Both the position numbers and the translations under genes were made by a program. Shown here in pieces: positions 6,996-15,357 of a stretch of DNA of 63,150 nt. Under the pieces are notes generated by a model. It was given only the letters and a program-made list of their open reading frames with translations, was not told the origin of the DNA and did not search any database. Origin of the DNA: JBAYNW01 sp041678605 (lineage in GTDB: Bacteria; Cyanobacteriota; Vampirovibrionia; Gastranaerophilales; Gastranaerophilaceae); the NCBI GenBank assembly GCA_041678605.1, contig JBAYNW010000010.1:1-63150 (forward strand). Reading direction: 5' to 3'. How positions within the stretch are numbered: the first letter of the stretch is position 1; each line of letters opens with the position of its first letter.

Positions 6996-8093
6996 ATGCT
7001 TAGAGCCGGAATAGTAGGATTGCCAAACGTAGGGAAATCAACGTTATTCAACGCATTGACGTCTGCAAAAAACGCCCAGAGTGCGAATTATCCGTTTTGC
7101 ACAATCGAGCCGAATATTGGCGTGGTTAGTGTGCCCGATGACAGGCTTGACATACTGAAACCGCTTGTTAAAACCGATGTTGTAATCCCCACAGCCATTG
7201 AGTTTGTTGATATCGCAGGACTTGTCAAGGGTGCAAGCAAAGGAGAAGGACTGGGCAATCAATTTTTGCACACAATAAGAGAGGTTGATGCGATAATTCA
7301 GGTTGTGCGTTGTTTTGATGACGAAAATACCATCCACGTTACAGGCAAAGTTAATCCGCTTGATGATATTGAAACAATTAACACAGAACTCGCCCTCGCT
7401 GACCTTTCAAGTGTGGAAAAACGTCAGGCAAAAGTTTCAAAACTTGCAAAATCACAGGACAAAGAAGCAGTTTTGGAAAATAATATTTTAACCAAGCTTA
7501 CAGAGCTGCTTTCTGAAGGTAAATTTATCAATATAAAAGAGCATTTTAACGAAGATGAAATCCCGATTGTGCGAGGGCTTCATCTGATGTCAACAAAACC
7601 AGTAATTTACTGTGCTAATGTGACGGAATTTGATTTGAAAAACGGAAATGCTTACACAAAGCAAGTTGAGGAATATGCAAAAACTCACAGTGCAGATGTG
7701 GTTTTAATTTCTGCAAAAATCGAGTCAGAACTCGCAGAATTAAGCCCTGAAGAAGCCAAAGAATACTTAAACGAGTTGGGAATTGAGGATTCCGGCATAA
7801 ATAGAATGATAAAATCGGTTTATCGCCTTTTGGATTTGAGAACTTTTATCACGGCCGGCGAAAAAGAGGTTCGGGCATGGACGATTCCCGCCGGAGCAAA
7901 AGCTCCTCAGGCGGCAGGTGTAATTCATACAGACTTTGAAAAGGGTTTCATCAGAGCGGAGATAACTGCGTATAAGGATTTTGTCGCATGCGGCTCATAT
8001 GCAGCCTGCAAGGACAAAGGCGTAACCCGCCTTGAAGGAAAAGACTACGTGGTTCAAGACGGCGACCTCGTTCACTTTAGATTTTCTGTGTAG
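6996..8093 (+). CDS. ychF: Redox-regulated ATPase/GTPase YchF
   Basis: Universal Obg-family P-loop NTPase (OLA1/YchF) that binds ribosomes and preferentially hydrolyses ATP. 365 residues, the usual length. P-loop GLPNVGKST at 8-16, switch/G3 region DIAGLVKGASKGEGLGN near 70-86, and a C-terminal TGS domain with AWTIPAGAKAPQAAGVIH and the family-typical end GKDYVVQDGDLVHFRFSV. The ATG at 6996 follows AAAAGGAAT. It lies 19 bp after nrdJ and converges on lipA with a 17-bp 3' overlap. Confidence 0.97.
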   Translation: MLRAGIVGLPNVGKSTLFNALTSAKNAQSANYPFCTIEPNIGVVSVPDDRLDILKPLVKTDVVIPTAIEFVDIAGLVKGASKGEGLGNQFLHTIREVDAIIQVVRCFDDENTIHVTGKVNPLDDIETINTELALADLSSVEKRQAKVSKLAKSQDKEAVLENNILTKLTELLSEGKFINIKEHFNEDEIPIVRGLHLMSTKPVIYCANVTEFDLKNGNAYTKQVEEYAKTHSADVVLISAKIESELAELSPEEAKEYLNELGIEDSGINRMIKSVYRLLDLRTFITAGEKEVRAWTIPAGAKAPQAAGVIHTDFEKGFIRAEITAYKDFVACGSYAACKDKGVTRLEGKDYVVQDGDLVHFRFSV

Positions 8094-8955
8094 CCGTTTC
8101 GCAAGCATTATATGAACTTCGGACAAGCGGGCCGATTTGATAATTTCTTATGCCGATTTTTTTAGCAAGAGCCTTTAACTCTTCAAACTCTTCCAAAGTG
8201 TAATATTTATTTACCCCTAAGTGTTTCTTTGATGGCTGAATATACTGCCCGATTGTCACAATATCGCAGCCAATGCTCTTTAAATCAAGTAAAGTTTGCT
8301 CCAACTCCTCGAAAGTTTCACCCAAACCTACCATAATTCCTGATTTTGTCAGAATATTTGAATTGTCCTTGACATATTTTAAAACGGCCAAAGACCTTTG
8401 GTAAATTGCCTGAGGGCGGGCGATTTTGTAAAGTCTTGGCACTGTTTCAATGTTATGATTGAAAACTTCGGGGGTAAAATCTGATTTAATTATTGAGTCT
8501 AAGGCCTTCTCATCGCCTTTGAAGTCGGGAACTAAAATTTCGACTTTGATGGAAGCCTCCCGCCCCCCTTGAGGGGGAACAATACATCTTATTTCTTCCA
8601 AGCACTTCGCAAAATGCTCTGCTCCGCCGTCCGGCAGATCATCACGGGTTACGGAAGTTATCACAACGTATTGTAAATTAAGTTCTTTAACTGCTTTTGC
8701 GATATTTTTCGGTTCATTTTTATCTAAAGGTTTTGGCTTCTCGCATGAAATATTGCAAAATCTGCAATTGCGTGTGCAAGAATTGCCCATAATCAAAAAA
8801 GTTGCGGTGTTTTTTTGGTAACATTCGTTTTTATTTGGACAGCGTGCCGATTCACAAACAGTGTTAAGGCAATTTGTTTTCAAAATTCTTCGAACATTTT
8901 TTGTCTTATCCGTGTCAATTATGGGCCTTTTGAGATACTCCGGAAGCCTAGGCAT
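8077..8955 (-). CDS. lipA: Lipoyl synthase
   Basis: Radical-SAM enzyme that inserts two sulfurs into protein-bound octanoyl groups to make lipoate. 292 residues. The auxiliary cluster motif CESARCPNKNEC and the radical-SAM CxxxCxxC (GNSCTRNCRFC) are present, as is the C-terminal RSSYNA block. Unusually, residues around IVPPQGGREAS (between CLEEIR and IKVEILVPDF) are longer than in relatives; the DNA there (8551-8580) carries the palindromic core CCCCCCTTGAGGGGGA also found in the dispersed repeat at 11639-11654. This looks like a repeat insertion kept in frame. It overlaps lpdA by 8 bp in an alr-lpdA-lipA set. Confidence 0.95.
   Translation of the reverse strand: MPRLPEYLKRPIIDTDKTKNVRRILKTNCLNTVCESARCPNKNECYQKNTATFLIMGNSCTRNCRFCNISCEKPKPLDKNEPKNIAKAVKELNLQYVVITSVTRDDLPDGGAEHFAKCLEEIRCIVPPQGGREASIKVEILVPDFKGDEKALDSIIKSDFTPEVFNHNIETVPRLYKIARPQAIYQRSLAVLKYVKDNSNILTKSGIMVGLGETFEELEQTLLDLKSIGCDIVTIGQYIQPSKKHLGVNKYYTLEEFEELKALAKKIGIRNYQIGPLVRSSYNACETATQKI
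8551..8580. repeat. Palindromic repeat core inserted in lipA
   Basis: CCCCCCTTGAGGGGGA at 8563-8578 is identical to the core of the dispersed repeat at 11639-11654 and to the reverse copy near 63110. It encodes a short extra segment of LipA. Confidence 0.65.
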
Positions 8956-10282
8956 TCTGCCCCCTCAATAATGATAGAGATTGATTATCAATTCCCAGCA
9001 GGGCTTCATAAATTCCTTCCGAGTAAGTCGGATGGGCAAAGCAGCAGTGTTTTAATTCCTCAACTTTTATACCGTTTTCCATTGCAATTGTAAGCTGATG
9101 GAGTAGGGCCGAAGCTTCTTTTGAGATTATGTGAACTCCAAGAATTTTCCCTGCATTGCCGGCGAGGATTTTGACAAATCCTTCGAGATTGTTTTCAGTT
9201 GCCGCTTTTCCGAGGGCGGAAATCGGAAACACTGATTTTTTATATTCGATTTTTTCAGAAATTAATTCTTGTTCGCATTTACCTGCCCAGGCGATTTCAG
9301 GTTCTCCATAAACCACGGATGGCGTGATAAATTCCTTTATTTCTTTGCCCAAAACGATATTTTCAACAACCTGAATACCTTGATGGCTCGCAAAATGGGC
9401 TAATTGGATGTTTCCTGAACAATCACCTATTTTAAGTAAATCTTCTGTATCCATAATTTTGTTTGCCCCACGTCCTGTTGCAAACAAAACAAAATCGGGT
9501 TCTAAAACATCTCCGTTTGATAGCGTTACTTTTTTGTCTTTAATTTCGCTCACGGAAGTTGATAAAAACATTTTTATCCGTGACATTTTAAAAATCCGCT
9601 CCAGTCTTTGGGAAATTTCAAAATCCGCCGGAGGCAGGAGCCTATCGGCAATTTCAATAATGGTTACTTCCGAGCCAAAAGCGGAAAAAATTCTGGCCCA
9701 TTCAATTCCGATTGCACCGGAGCCTACAATCAAAACTTTTTCAGGCAATGTTTTTAACTCTAAAATATCATCCGAACTTAGAATAAATTCATGGTCAAAT
9801 TCAAATCCGCCAACGCACTTTGGTTCAGCACCGGTGGCGGCAAGGACGTTTAAACATTCATAAATTTCGCCGTTGGCTTGAATTAGGGAAGAGGAAAGCG
9901 GAAAATCTGGTTTTTCTGCTCCCTGTTTTATTATTTTCGCTTCTGAATAAACGATTTCTATCCCGTAGCTTTTCAGAAGCATTTCAAGTGATTTCCTTAA
10001 TTTTTCAACGGTTTTTTCTTTTCTTTGAACCACTTTTTCAAAGTTGAGCGAATAATTTTCTATTTCTATTCCCAAATTGGAAACTTTTTTAAGCGAATTA
10101 TAAACATCGGCAGAATATAAAAAGGTTTTTGTCGGGATACAGCCTTTGTTGAGGCAGACTCCGCCTAAATTTTCTTTCTCAAACAGAACGACGGTTTTCC
10201 CCAGTTGAGAAGCACGAATTGCCGCCGTATAACCCGCCGGTCCGGAACCGATTATGCCGAAGTCGAATTTTTTTTCTCTCAC
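8948..10282 (-). CDS. lpdA: Dihydrolipoyl dehydrogenase
   Basis: FAD flavoprotein (E3) that reoxidises dihydrolipoyl groups of 2-oxoacid dehydrogenase or glycine cleavage complexes with NAD+. 444 residues, slightly short for the family. FAD site GSGPAGYTAA at the N-terminus, redox disulfide GGVCLNKGCIPTK near 40-52, NAD site VGSGAIGIEWA near 186, and the C-terminal His-Glu pair in CCFAHPTYSEGIYEALL. The start is GTG at 10280-10282; the SD GAGG six bases upstream sits in a short GAGGTGAGAAGTGAG repeat-like stretch. It lies 14 bp after alr and overlaps lipA by 8 bp, linking lipoate synthesis and use. Confidence 0.95.
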   Translation of the reverse strand: MREKKFDFGIIGSGPAGYTAAIRASQLGKTVVLFEKENLGGVCLNKGCIPTKTFLYSADVYNSLKKVSNLGIEIENYSLNFEKVVQRKEKTVEKLRKSLEMLLKSYGIEIVYSEAKIIKQGAEKPDFPLSSSLIQANGEIYECLNVLAATGAEPKCVGGFEFDHEFILSSDDILELKTLPEKVLIVGSGAIGIEWARIFSAFGSEVTIIEIADRLLPPADFEISQRLERIFKMSRIKMFLSTSVSEIKDKKVTLSNGDVLEPDFVLFATGRGANKIMDTEDLLKIGDCSGNIQLAHFASHQGIQVVENIVLGKEIKEFITPSVVYGEPEIAWAGKCEQELISEKIEYKKSVFPISALGKAATENNLEGFVKILAGNAGKILGVHIISKEASALLHQLTIAMENGIKVEELKHCCFAHPTYSEGIYEALLGIDNQSLSLLRGQNA

Positions 10283-10296
10283 TTCTCACCTCTTGC

Positions 10297-11418
10297 TTAC
10301 CTTGTGTAAACCCTTGGCAGTCTTACCTTTAGTCTGCATGTCAATTCATAATTAATTGTTCCGACGATTTTTGCCCATTCGTCAATTGAAAGTCCATCGC
10401 CCAAAAGTGTTACCACGTCGCCTTCTTGAGTATTGATATCTGTTATGTCAAACATCATTTGGTCCATGGTAATATTTCCTATTTGCCTGACCTTTTTACC
10501 GTTAATAAGTCCAAAAATTTTGTTTGACAAAGCTCTTGGCACGCCATCCGCATAACCTATCGGAACCGTTGCAACTTTTGTATTTTTATCAGCAATATAA
10601 GTATGCCCGTAGCTAATTCCCTCATTCGCCCCCATGACGTGAATCCTTGTTATTCTGCCTTTTAATCCCATAATGGGTTTAGGTCGAACGGTTATACCTT
10701 TATTTACAGCTAAATCAGGCATCAAACCATACAGACCGATTCCCGCACGCACCATGTTAAACTGGTAAGCCGGGTAGGATATTATTCCTGCTGTATTTAA
10801 AATATGTAAAATCAAACCTTTTGTATCTGTTTGAGAAATTATTTCATTAAATTTATCAAATTGTTTTTGTGTTTCCTGCTCGTCCTCGGCACATGCCAGA
10901 TGTGAAAAAAGTCCTTTTAAGTCTATAAAATCGAAAGATTGCACTTTTTTAATAAAGCCCACGGCATCGATTTTGCTAACGCCTATTCTGTTCATGCCTG
11001 TATCAATCTTAATATGAGCCTTAACTTTTTTCCCTGTTCTCTCAAATGTTTGTTTACAAGCCGAGATGTGTTCTTCGGAAAAAATTGAAACTGCAATGTC
11101 GTTTACGCAGGCACTTTCAAAAGCCCAGACAGGCACTGCCCCGAGTACCAAAATATCGCAAGTTATTTTTGCATTGCGTAAGTCCAGACCCTCATCAATC
11201 GATGCCACTCCGAGCATATCAACGCCTGAAGCGAGCATTGTTGGAGCAACCATTACAGCCCCATGCCCGTAAGCATCTGCCTTTACGACAGCGAGAAGTT
11301 TAACGTCTTTTTGTACCAGATTTTTAAAAATTTTGACGTTTTGAGCAAGATGTTCAAGGTTAACCTCAACCCAAGCATCCCTGTGAACGTTTATGTATGA
11401 TTGTCTCGATGTTTTCAT
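10297..11418 (-). CDS. alr: Alanine racemase
   Basis: PLP enzyme that interconverts L- and D-alanine for peptidoglycan. 373 residues, normal length. The PLP lysine is in AVVKADAYGHGA near residue 45; the catalytic Tyr region is GISYGHTYIADKN, followed by VPIGYADGVPR. The first gene of alr-lpdA-lipA on the minus strand; the upstream 556-bp gap is filled with repeats, so its promoter is probably close to the start. Confidence 0.96.
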   Translation of the reverse strand: MKTSRQSYINVHRDAWVEVNLEHLAQNVKIFKNLVQKDVKLLAVVKADAYGHGAVMVAPTMLASGVDMLGVASIDEGLDLRNAKITCDILVLGAVPVWAFESACVNDIAVSIFSEEHISACKQTFERTGKKVKAHIKIDTGMNRIGVSKIDAVGFIKKVQSFDFIDLKGLFSHLACAEDEQETQKQFDKFNEIISQTDTKGLILHILNTAGIISYPAYQFNMVRAGIGLYGLMPDLAVNKGITVRPKPIMGLKGRITRIHVMGANEGISYGHTYIADKNTKVATVPIGYADGVPRALSNKIFGLINGKKVRQIGNITMDQMMFDITDINTQEGDVVTLLGDGLSIDEWAKIVGTINYELTCRLKVRLPRVYTR

Positions 11419-11498
11419 TCTTTAATTATAGAACAAAAATAGTAACCCGATAATCTCTTTTTTCCCTTTCCCCTTTTCCTCGCTAGCATGGAATAAGT

Positions 11499-11576
11499 TT
11501 ATAAGTCGATAAGTTGAAGGGTTGAACGGGTGGAAGGCTTAAGGGCTGAAGGGTTGAAAGGTTGAGAAGGTAAAAG
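11499..11576. repeat. Imperfect 8-bp tandem repeats (GTTGAAGG-type)
   Basis: About nine variants of an 8-9-base word (GTTGAAGG, GTTGAACGG, GTGGAAGG, CTTAAGGG, CTGAAGGG, TTGAAAGG) in a row, preceded by ATAAGTTTATAAGTCGATAAG. Same style as many other gaps in this window. Confidence 0.8.
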
Positions 11577-11613
11577 TAGGTTGGGCTTTGGCTGACCCCC
11601 TCCCCCAAGTTTA

Positions 11614-11866
11614 TATTTGCAAAATTGTTATTCTTCCTCCCCCCTTGAGGGGGAGGATTGAGGTGGGGGGCTTAAATTTGCCCGACAACAAGGGATTTGG
11701 ATTGCTTCGTCGCAAACTTGCTCCTCGCAACGACAAGAAATTCCGTTCCCTGTTACCCGTTCCCTGTTTTTTAAAAATTTGCGAAGCATTATTGAACTTA
11801 ATCACTTAATCACCCAGTCACTTAATAACTTCGTAAAAAGCCATTCAGCCCTTAAGCCGTTCAACC
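11614..11866 (+). repeat. Composite dispersed repeat, copy 1
   Basis: About 250 bp matching the reverse complement of 62853-63150. In order it contains: TATTTGCAAAATTGTTATTCTT, a C-rich/G-rich palindrome (CCCCCCTTGAGGGGGA), TTTGCCCGACAACAAGG, a 'TTGCGAGG'-type stretch, GTTCCCTG words, a TTTTTTAAAAA block, TTGCGAAGCATTATTGAAC, TTAATCAC octamers, and TTCAACC-like words. The rest of the 11419-11974 gap has no gene. Confidence 0.85.
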
Positions 11867-11974
11867 AAACTGCCATACCTCCAATCATCCAAATTATCGG
11901 CTTACTCCCTCAGCTATCCGCTTGTGTTGGTTTTCATGTTAAAATAGTAAAAACATAAAGCAGGATAAAACAAA

Positions 11975-12655
11975 ATGGCTAAATCAATAATTTTACTTTC
12001 GGGAGGGCTGGATTCTCTTGTAAGTCTGGCATTAACCAAAGAAGAATACAATGTAAAACTCGCTTTGACCTTTGATTACGGGCAAAAATCCGCTGAAGCT
12101 GAAATTTTGGCTTCAAAAAAGATTTGTGAGCATTACAATATTGAGCATAAGATTATAAAATTGGATTGGCTTAAGGAAATCACTCAAACTGCACTTGTCA
12201 GCGAAAAAGAAATTCCAACAACAGCTTTAAAAGATTTATGCTCAGATGATTTTGTGAATAAAAGTGCCGTTTCTGTTTGGGTGCCAAACAGAAACGGCAC
12301 TTTCCTGAACATTGCAGCGGCATTCGCAGATTCTTACAGTTACGATTATATAATTTTTGGTGCAAATAAGGAAGAAGGGGCAACTTTTCCCGATAATACG
12401 CAGGAATTTATTGACAGAATTAATGCCGGATTTGAATATTCGACCCAAAAAAAGCCAAAGGCTTACGCACCCTTGATTAATTTGTGCAAGAATGATATAG
12501 TGAAAGTTGCAATCGAACATTGTGTACCTTTAGAGTTGACAAGAAGTTGTTACTCTGCAAAAGAAAAGCACTGTGGAGTTTGTGAGTCTTGCGTAAGGCT
12601 AAAAAGAGCATTAGAGGAAAATAATTGCAAAGAAATTATTAGAGTATTATTTTAA
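11975..12655 (+). CDS. queC: 7-cyano-7-deazaguanine synthase
   Basis: ATP-dependent enzyme making preQ0, precursor of queuosine. 226 residues. PP-loop SGGLDSLVSLAL at 9-20, and the C-terminal zinc-binding cysteines SCYSAKEKHCGVCESC near 192-207. The conserved VPNRN loop lies at ~106. The DNA for this loop (12261-12303) is a perfect 20-bp-stem palindrome with a three-base loop, very unusual inside a conserved coding region. Starts ATG 11975 after AAGCAGGATAAAACAAA. Followed two bases later by a DUF366 gene. queA is present at 14246, so the queuosine pathway is at least partly encoded here; QueD, QueE and QueF are not in the window. Confidence 0.95.
   Translation: MAKSIILLSGGLDSLVSLALTKEEYNVKLALTFDYGQKSAEAEILASKKICEHYNIEHKIIKLDWLKEITQTALVSEKEIPTTALKDLCSDDFVNKSAVSVWVPNRNGTFLNIAAAFADSYSYDYIIFGANKEEGATFPDNTQEFIDRINAGFEYSTQKKPKAYAPLINLCKNDIVKVAIEHCVPLELTRSCYSAKEKHCGVCESCVRLKRALEENNCKEIIRVLF
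12261..12303. repeat. Perfect palindrome inside queC
   Basis: AAAGTGCCGTTTCTGTTTGG (12261-12280), loop GTG, then its exact reverse complement (12284-12303). The right arm encodes the conserved PNRNGTF part of the active-site loop; the left arm encodes KSAVSVW. The mRNA could form a very stable hairpin. Confidence 0.95.
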
Positions 12656-12657
12656 TT

Positions 12658-13206
12658 ATGCATACAAAATTTATAGATAGTGAAATTAAATACACAGGGC
12701 TTGAGCTTTCTCCTCATTGGATTTACAAAAAGTTTCATCTGCAAGGTGATGCCATCGTGGCCTTTTGCGGAGAATGTGAAGTCAAATTAACCGAAATGGT
12801 TGACATTGAGGATGTAATAAACAACGAGCCGATTTATTCCAAAAACATGCTGAGTTTTATTGTTGAACATTTTAATATCGGACTGATTGAAGGTGTCACA
12901 AGGCAAAGACTGTTAATTTGTATTATTAAGGAAGTTTTAGAAGATGCAAAATGTATCATTCGCAAAGGAGATGATTTATTTATAGATGGCAAAAAACTTT
13001 CTGTATCTATTGCGACCAAATCTTTAACCTCTGTTTTAATTCACGTGGGCCTTAATATCGACCCGAGCGGGGCTCCGGTTGATGCCGCAGGTTTGGATTG
13101 TTTGGGAAATTGTGACATTAAGGGACTTGCTAAAAAAATTATGCTAAAATATTCTCAGGAAATTGATGATATAATTCTTGCGAGTACCAAGGTAACGGGA
13201 CGCTAA
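12658..13206 (+). CDS. DUF366 family protein
   Basis: A 182-residue protein of the DUF366 family, whose role is unknown. N-terminal block ELSPHWIYKKF and FCGECEVKLTEMVD, then a conserved block around LINICIIKE-like LLICIIKEVLED and a C-terminal LNIDPSGAPVDAAGLDCLG. No membrane segment or signal peptide. Its ATG follows the queC stop by two bases, so the two are co-transcribed and probably translationally coupled; a link to deazaguanine or nucleotide metabolism is possible but is inference from position only. Confidence 0.8.
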   Translation: MHTKFIDSEIKYTGLELSPHWIYKKFHLQGDAIVAFCGECEVKLTEMVDIEDVINNEPIYSKNMLSFIVEHFNIGLIEGVTRQRLLICIIKEVLEDAKCIIRKGDDLFIDGKKLSVSIATKSLTSVLIHVGLNIDPSGAPVDAAGLDCLGNCDIKGLAKKIMLKYSQEIDDIILASTKVTGR

Positions 13207-13222
13207 AATTTAAGGAGAAAAA

Positions 13223-13912
13223 ATGAAAACGCCTGACTTTATGAGTTATGACAGATATAAAAAAAAGAAGAAAAAAGACACCTCTAAAAACGGTTTATTG
13301 CTTGGGATAACAACGTTTTTTGTAACGCTGCTGCTTTTTACGGTTGTTGCAAAAAGTTTTTCTCCTAATGTAGATGTTACAATCGGCGACGATTCCCAAA
13401 CAGATGCAAAAGATACCGGATTGGGCGTAAAAAAATTCATCGACGAAAGACTGAAAGTAATACAGATGGAAGATAATTCCGCCGGAGTTTCAGTTAAAAA
13501 CGAGAACAAAAAAACCTCGGGATATAATGACGAAAGCTTTAACAAATTCACGCAGGAATTGGACGAAAAAATCAGTTTGCCGACTTCAAAGGGTAAATCT
13601 CAAACAACGAATGAAGGTACAATGTCAACCCCTGCGGCTCCTCCAAGACCTACCAGCCGGGAATTGTCTACACCTTTTGTAACCCCAAAAATGTCAAAAG
13701 TTTATGTTGGGCGTTACGCAACGGTTGAGCAAGCAAAAGTTGCTCAAGGAATATTGCTGGATTCGGGCCTCGACATAACACCATTTGTTAAGGATATGGG
13801 AGGATTCTACACTCTGCAAGTCGGGTCTTATTCGAACAGAGCAAAGGCTGAAGGACTCGCTTCCGAGCTGCAGCGAAACAATTTCCCTGCAAGGGTAATT
13901 CAGGAGCAATAA
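13223..13912 (+). CDS. SPOR-domain membrane-anchored protein
   Basis: 229 residues: a short basic N-terminus (KKKKKKDTS), a single membrane span near 25-46 (LLLGITTFFVTLLLFTVVA), a ~100-residue Ser/Thr/Pro-rich linker, and a C-terminal SPOR domain (~153-229: KVYVGRYATVEQAKVAQGIL and GGFYTLQVGSYSNRAKAEGL). SPOR domains bind denuded septal glycan strands, so a role in cell division or envelope remodelling is likely. RBS AAGGAG at 13211-13216. Its stop codon (13910-13912) is immediately followed by the target duplication of a miniature transposon. Confidence 0.85.
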   Translation: MKTPDFMSYDRYKKKKKKDTSKNGLLLGITTFFVTLLLFTVVAKSFSPNVDVTIGDDSQTDAKDTGLGVKKFIDERLKVIQMEDNSAGVSVKNENKKTSGYNDESFNKFTQELDEKISLPTSKGKSQTTNEGTMSTPAAPPRPTSRELSTPFVTPKMSKVYVGRYATVEQAKVAQGILLDSGLDITPFVKDMGGFYTLQVGSYSNRAKAEGLASELQRNNFPARVIQEQ

Positions 13913-13920
13913 GGGCCAAA
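13913..13920. repeat. Target-site duplication (left) of MITE copy 1
   Basis: GGGCCAAA, repeated exactly at 14231-14238 on the other side of the element. Confidence 0.85.
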
Positions 13921-14230
13921 GTAACCAATCAGCAGGATTTCAGTTAGCCATAAAGACAGATACAATAAGCGTCTATACCCTCCCCACCTGAGGGGGAGGG
14001 ATGAATTTCGGTGCGAGGTACCGAGTGCCAGAAATTCAGGGCTGGGGGGCAAGTGGAATAATAGTACGCTTTTTACCCCCCACCCAATTTTTCTAACACT
14101 CGTACCTCGTATTGAAAAATCCTTGCCTCTCAAAAACGATACTTAATCGTTTTTTCGGCAGAGTCTCTCAGGTGGGGAGGGGAGATAGTGAAAGCTTTTT
14201 AGGTATAAATGATTTCTGCTGACCAGTTAC
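13921..14230 (+). mobile_element. MITE, copy 1 (310 bp), IS66-like termini
   Basis: Non-coding element. Left end GTAACCAATCAGCAGGATTTC; right end, read inward from 14230, GTAACTGGTCAGCAGAAATC. It is flanked by an exact 8-bp duplication GGGCCAAA. Bases 13921-14077 match the reverse complement of most of 35462-35628 almost perfectly. The right half contains a second CCTCCCCACCTGAG in inverted orientation (near 14160-14180) and the hairpin at 14133-14153. Termini beginning GTAA and 8-bp duplications are features of IS66-family elements; no transposase is encoded. Confidence 0.88.
14133..14153. repeat. Hairpin shared with 17017-17037
   Basis: AAAACGAT-ACTTA-ATCGTTTT, a perfect 8-bp stem with 5-base loop, inside the right half of the MITE; the identical 21 bases recur upstream of tRNA-Pro. 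Confidence 0.85.
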
Positions 14231-14238
14231 GGGCCAAA
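14231..14238. repeat. Target-site duplication (right) of MITE copy 1
   Basis: GGGCCAAA, identical to 13913-13920; it lies just past the queA stop codon. Confidence 0.85.
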
Positions 14239-14245
14239 TCATTTG

Positions 14246-15286
14246 TTAGTGTATAAACATGCAGTCGCCGTAGCTGTAAAAGCGGTATTTACTTTCGATT
14301 GCCTGTTTATAGGCTTTTAAAACAAAATTTCTATCCGAAAAAGCACTTACAAGCATCAATAGCGTTGATTTCGGCAGGTGAAAATTCGTTATTAATTTAT
14401 CCACCACTTTGAAATCGTAAGGAGGGTAAATAAAAAGCTGCGAGGTATCTTTACAGGCCCTTATTTCGCCGTATTTTTGGAAAGCGGTCTCAAGTGTTCT
14501 TACAGAAGTTGTTCCGGCAGCGACAATGTTTTTGCCTGATTTTTTGGCTTTGTTGATTATCTCTGCCGTCTTTGCCGAGATTTCAAAGCTTTCCATATCC
14601 ATTTTATGTTCCAAAATATTTTCGCATTTTACAGGCCTAAATGTACCCAATCCAACGTTTAGCGTTACATAACAAATCTGAACCCCTTTGTCATTTAATT
14701 GTTTAATAATTTCCTTTGAAAAGTGCAGCCCTGCGGTGGGGGCGGCGACCGAGCCGGCATGGCATGCGAAAACTGTTTGATAACGTGAATAGTCAAGACT
14801 TTTCAATTTTTCGTCCGGTATTTTTCTTTCGATATAAGGCGGAAGCGGAACATTGCCTATTCGGTCCAAAATTTCGTAAATGTCGCCTTCGTAAATCAAT
14901 TCGACGAGCCATTTTCCGCCATCAAGACGAACCAATGTTTTGACGATAAGTTCGTTGCTGATTTTTATAATATTATCCGGATTTACCCTTTTTGAGGGCT
15001 TTATCAAGGCTTCCCACTGCCTATTACCCATGTCTTTTAATAAAAAAACTTCGACCTTTGCACCGGTTGTTTTTTGTCCGAAAAGCCTTGCGGGGATTAC
15101 TTTTGTATCGTTTAATACAAGCACATCGTTTTCGCCCAGATAGTCAAGAATATCGAAAAAGTGTCTGTGTTCAATAGTTTCGGCGGTTTTATCAAGCACC
15201 ATCATTTTAGAATGAGTTCTTTCGCTAGCGGGTGTTTGAGCTATTAATTCTTCAGGCAATATATAATTGTAGTCCGAAAGTAACAT
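14246..15286 (-). CDS. queA: S-adenosylmethionine:tRNA ribosyltransferase-isomerase
   Basis: Transfers the ribosyl moiety of SAM to preQ1-tRNA to form epoxyqueuosine. 346 residues, normal length. Begins LLSDYNYILPEELIAQTPA, a family hallmark; also contains SAPTAGLHFS-like VAAPTAGLHFSKE, LNVGLGTFRPV, VAAGTTSVRTLE, and the C-terminal ITNFHLPKSTLLMLVSAF. With queC this supports queuosine synthesis or salvage in the organism. Tail-to-tail with the SPOR gene, with the MITE between them. Confidence 0.97.
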   Translation of the reverse strand: MLLSDYNYILPEELIAQTPASERTHSKMMVLDKTAETIEHRHFFDILDYLGENDVLVLNDTKVIPARLFGQKTTGAKVEVFLLKDMGNRQWEALIKPSKRVNPDNIIKISNELIVKTLVRLDGGKWLVELIYEGDIYEILDRIGNVPLPPYIERKIPDEKLKSLDYSRYQTVFACHAGSVAAPTAGLHFSKEIIKQLNDKGVQICYVTLNVGLGTFRPVKCENILEHKMDMESFEISAKTAEIINKAKKSGKNIVAAGTTSVRTLETAFQKYGEIRACKDTSQLFIYPPYDFKVVDKLITNFHLPKSTLLMLVSAFSDRNFVLKAYKQAIESKYRFYSYGDCMFIH

Positions 15287-15357
15287 ATTTTATCCTATGA
15301 TCTTTTACTAAAGGCAGGAGGTATGGATAGCATTTAAACAGGCCGTATATCCTTAAT

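Noticed and set aside
11826..11974. PreQ1 riboswitch before queC
   Set aside because: No preQ1-I or preQ1-II motif could be identified; the leader is repeat sequence plus a short RBS region.
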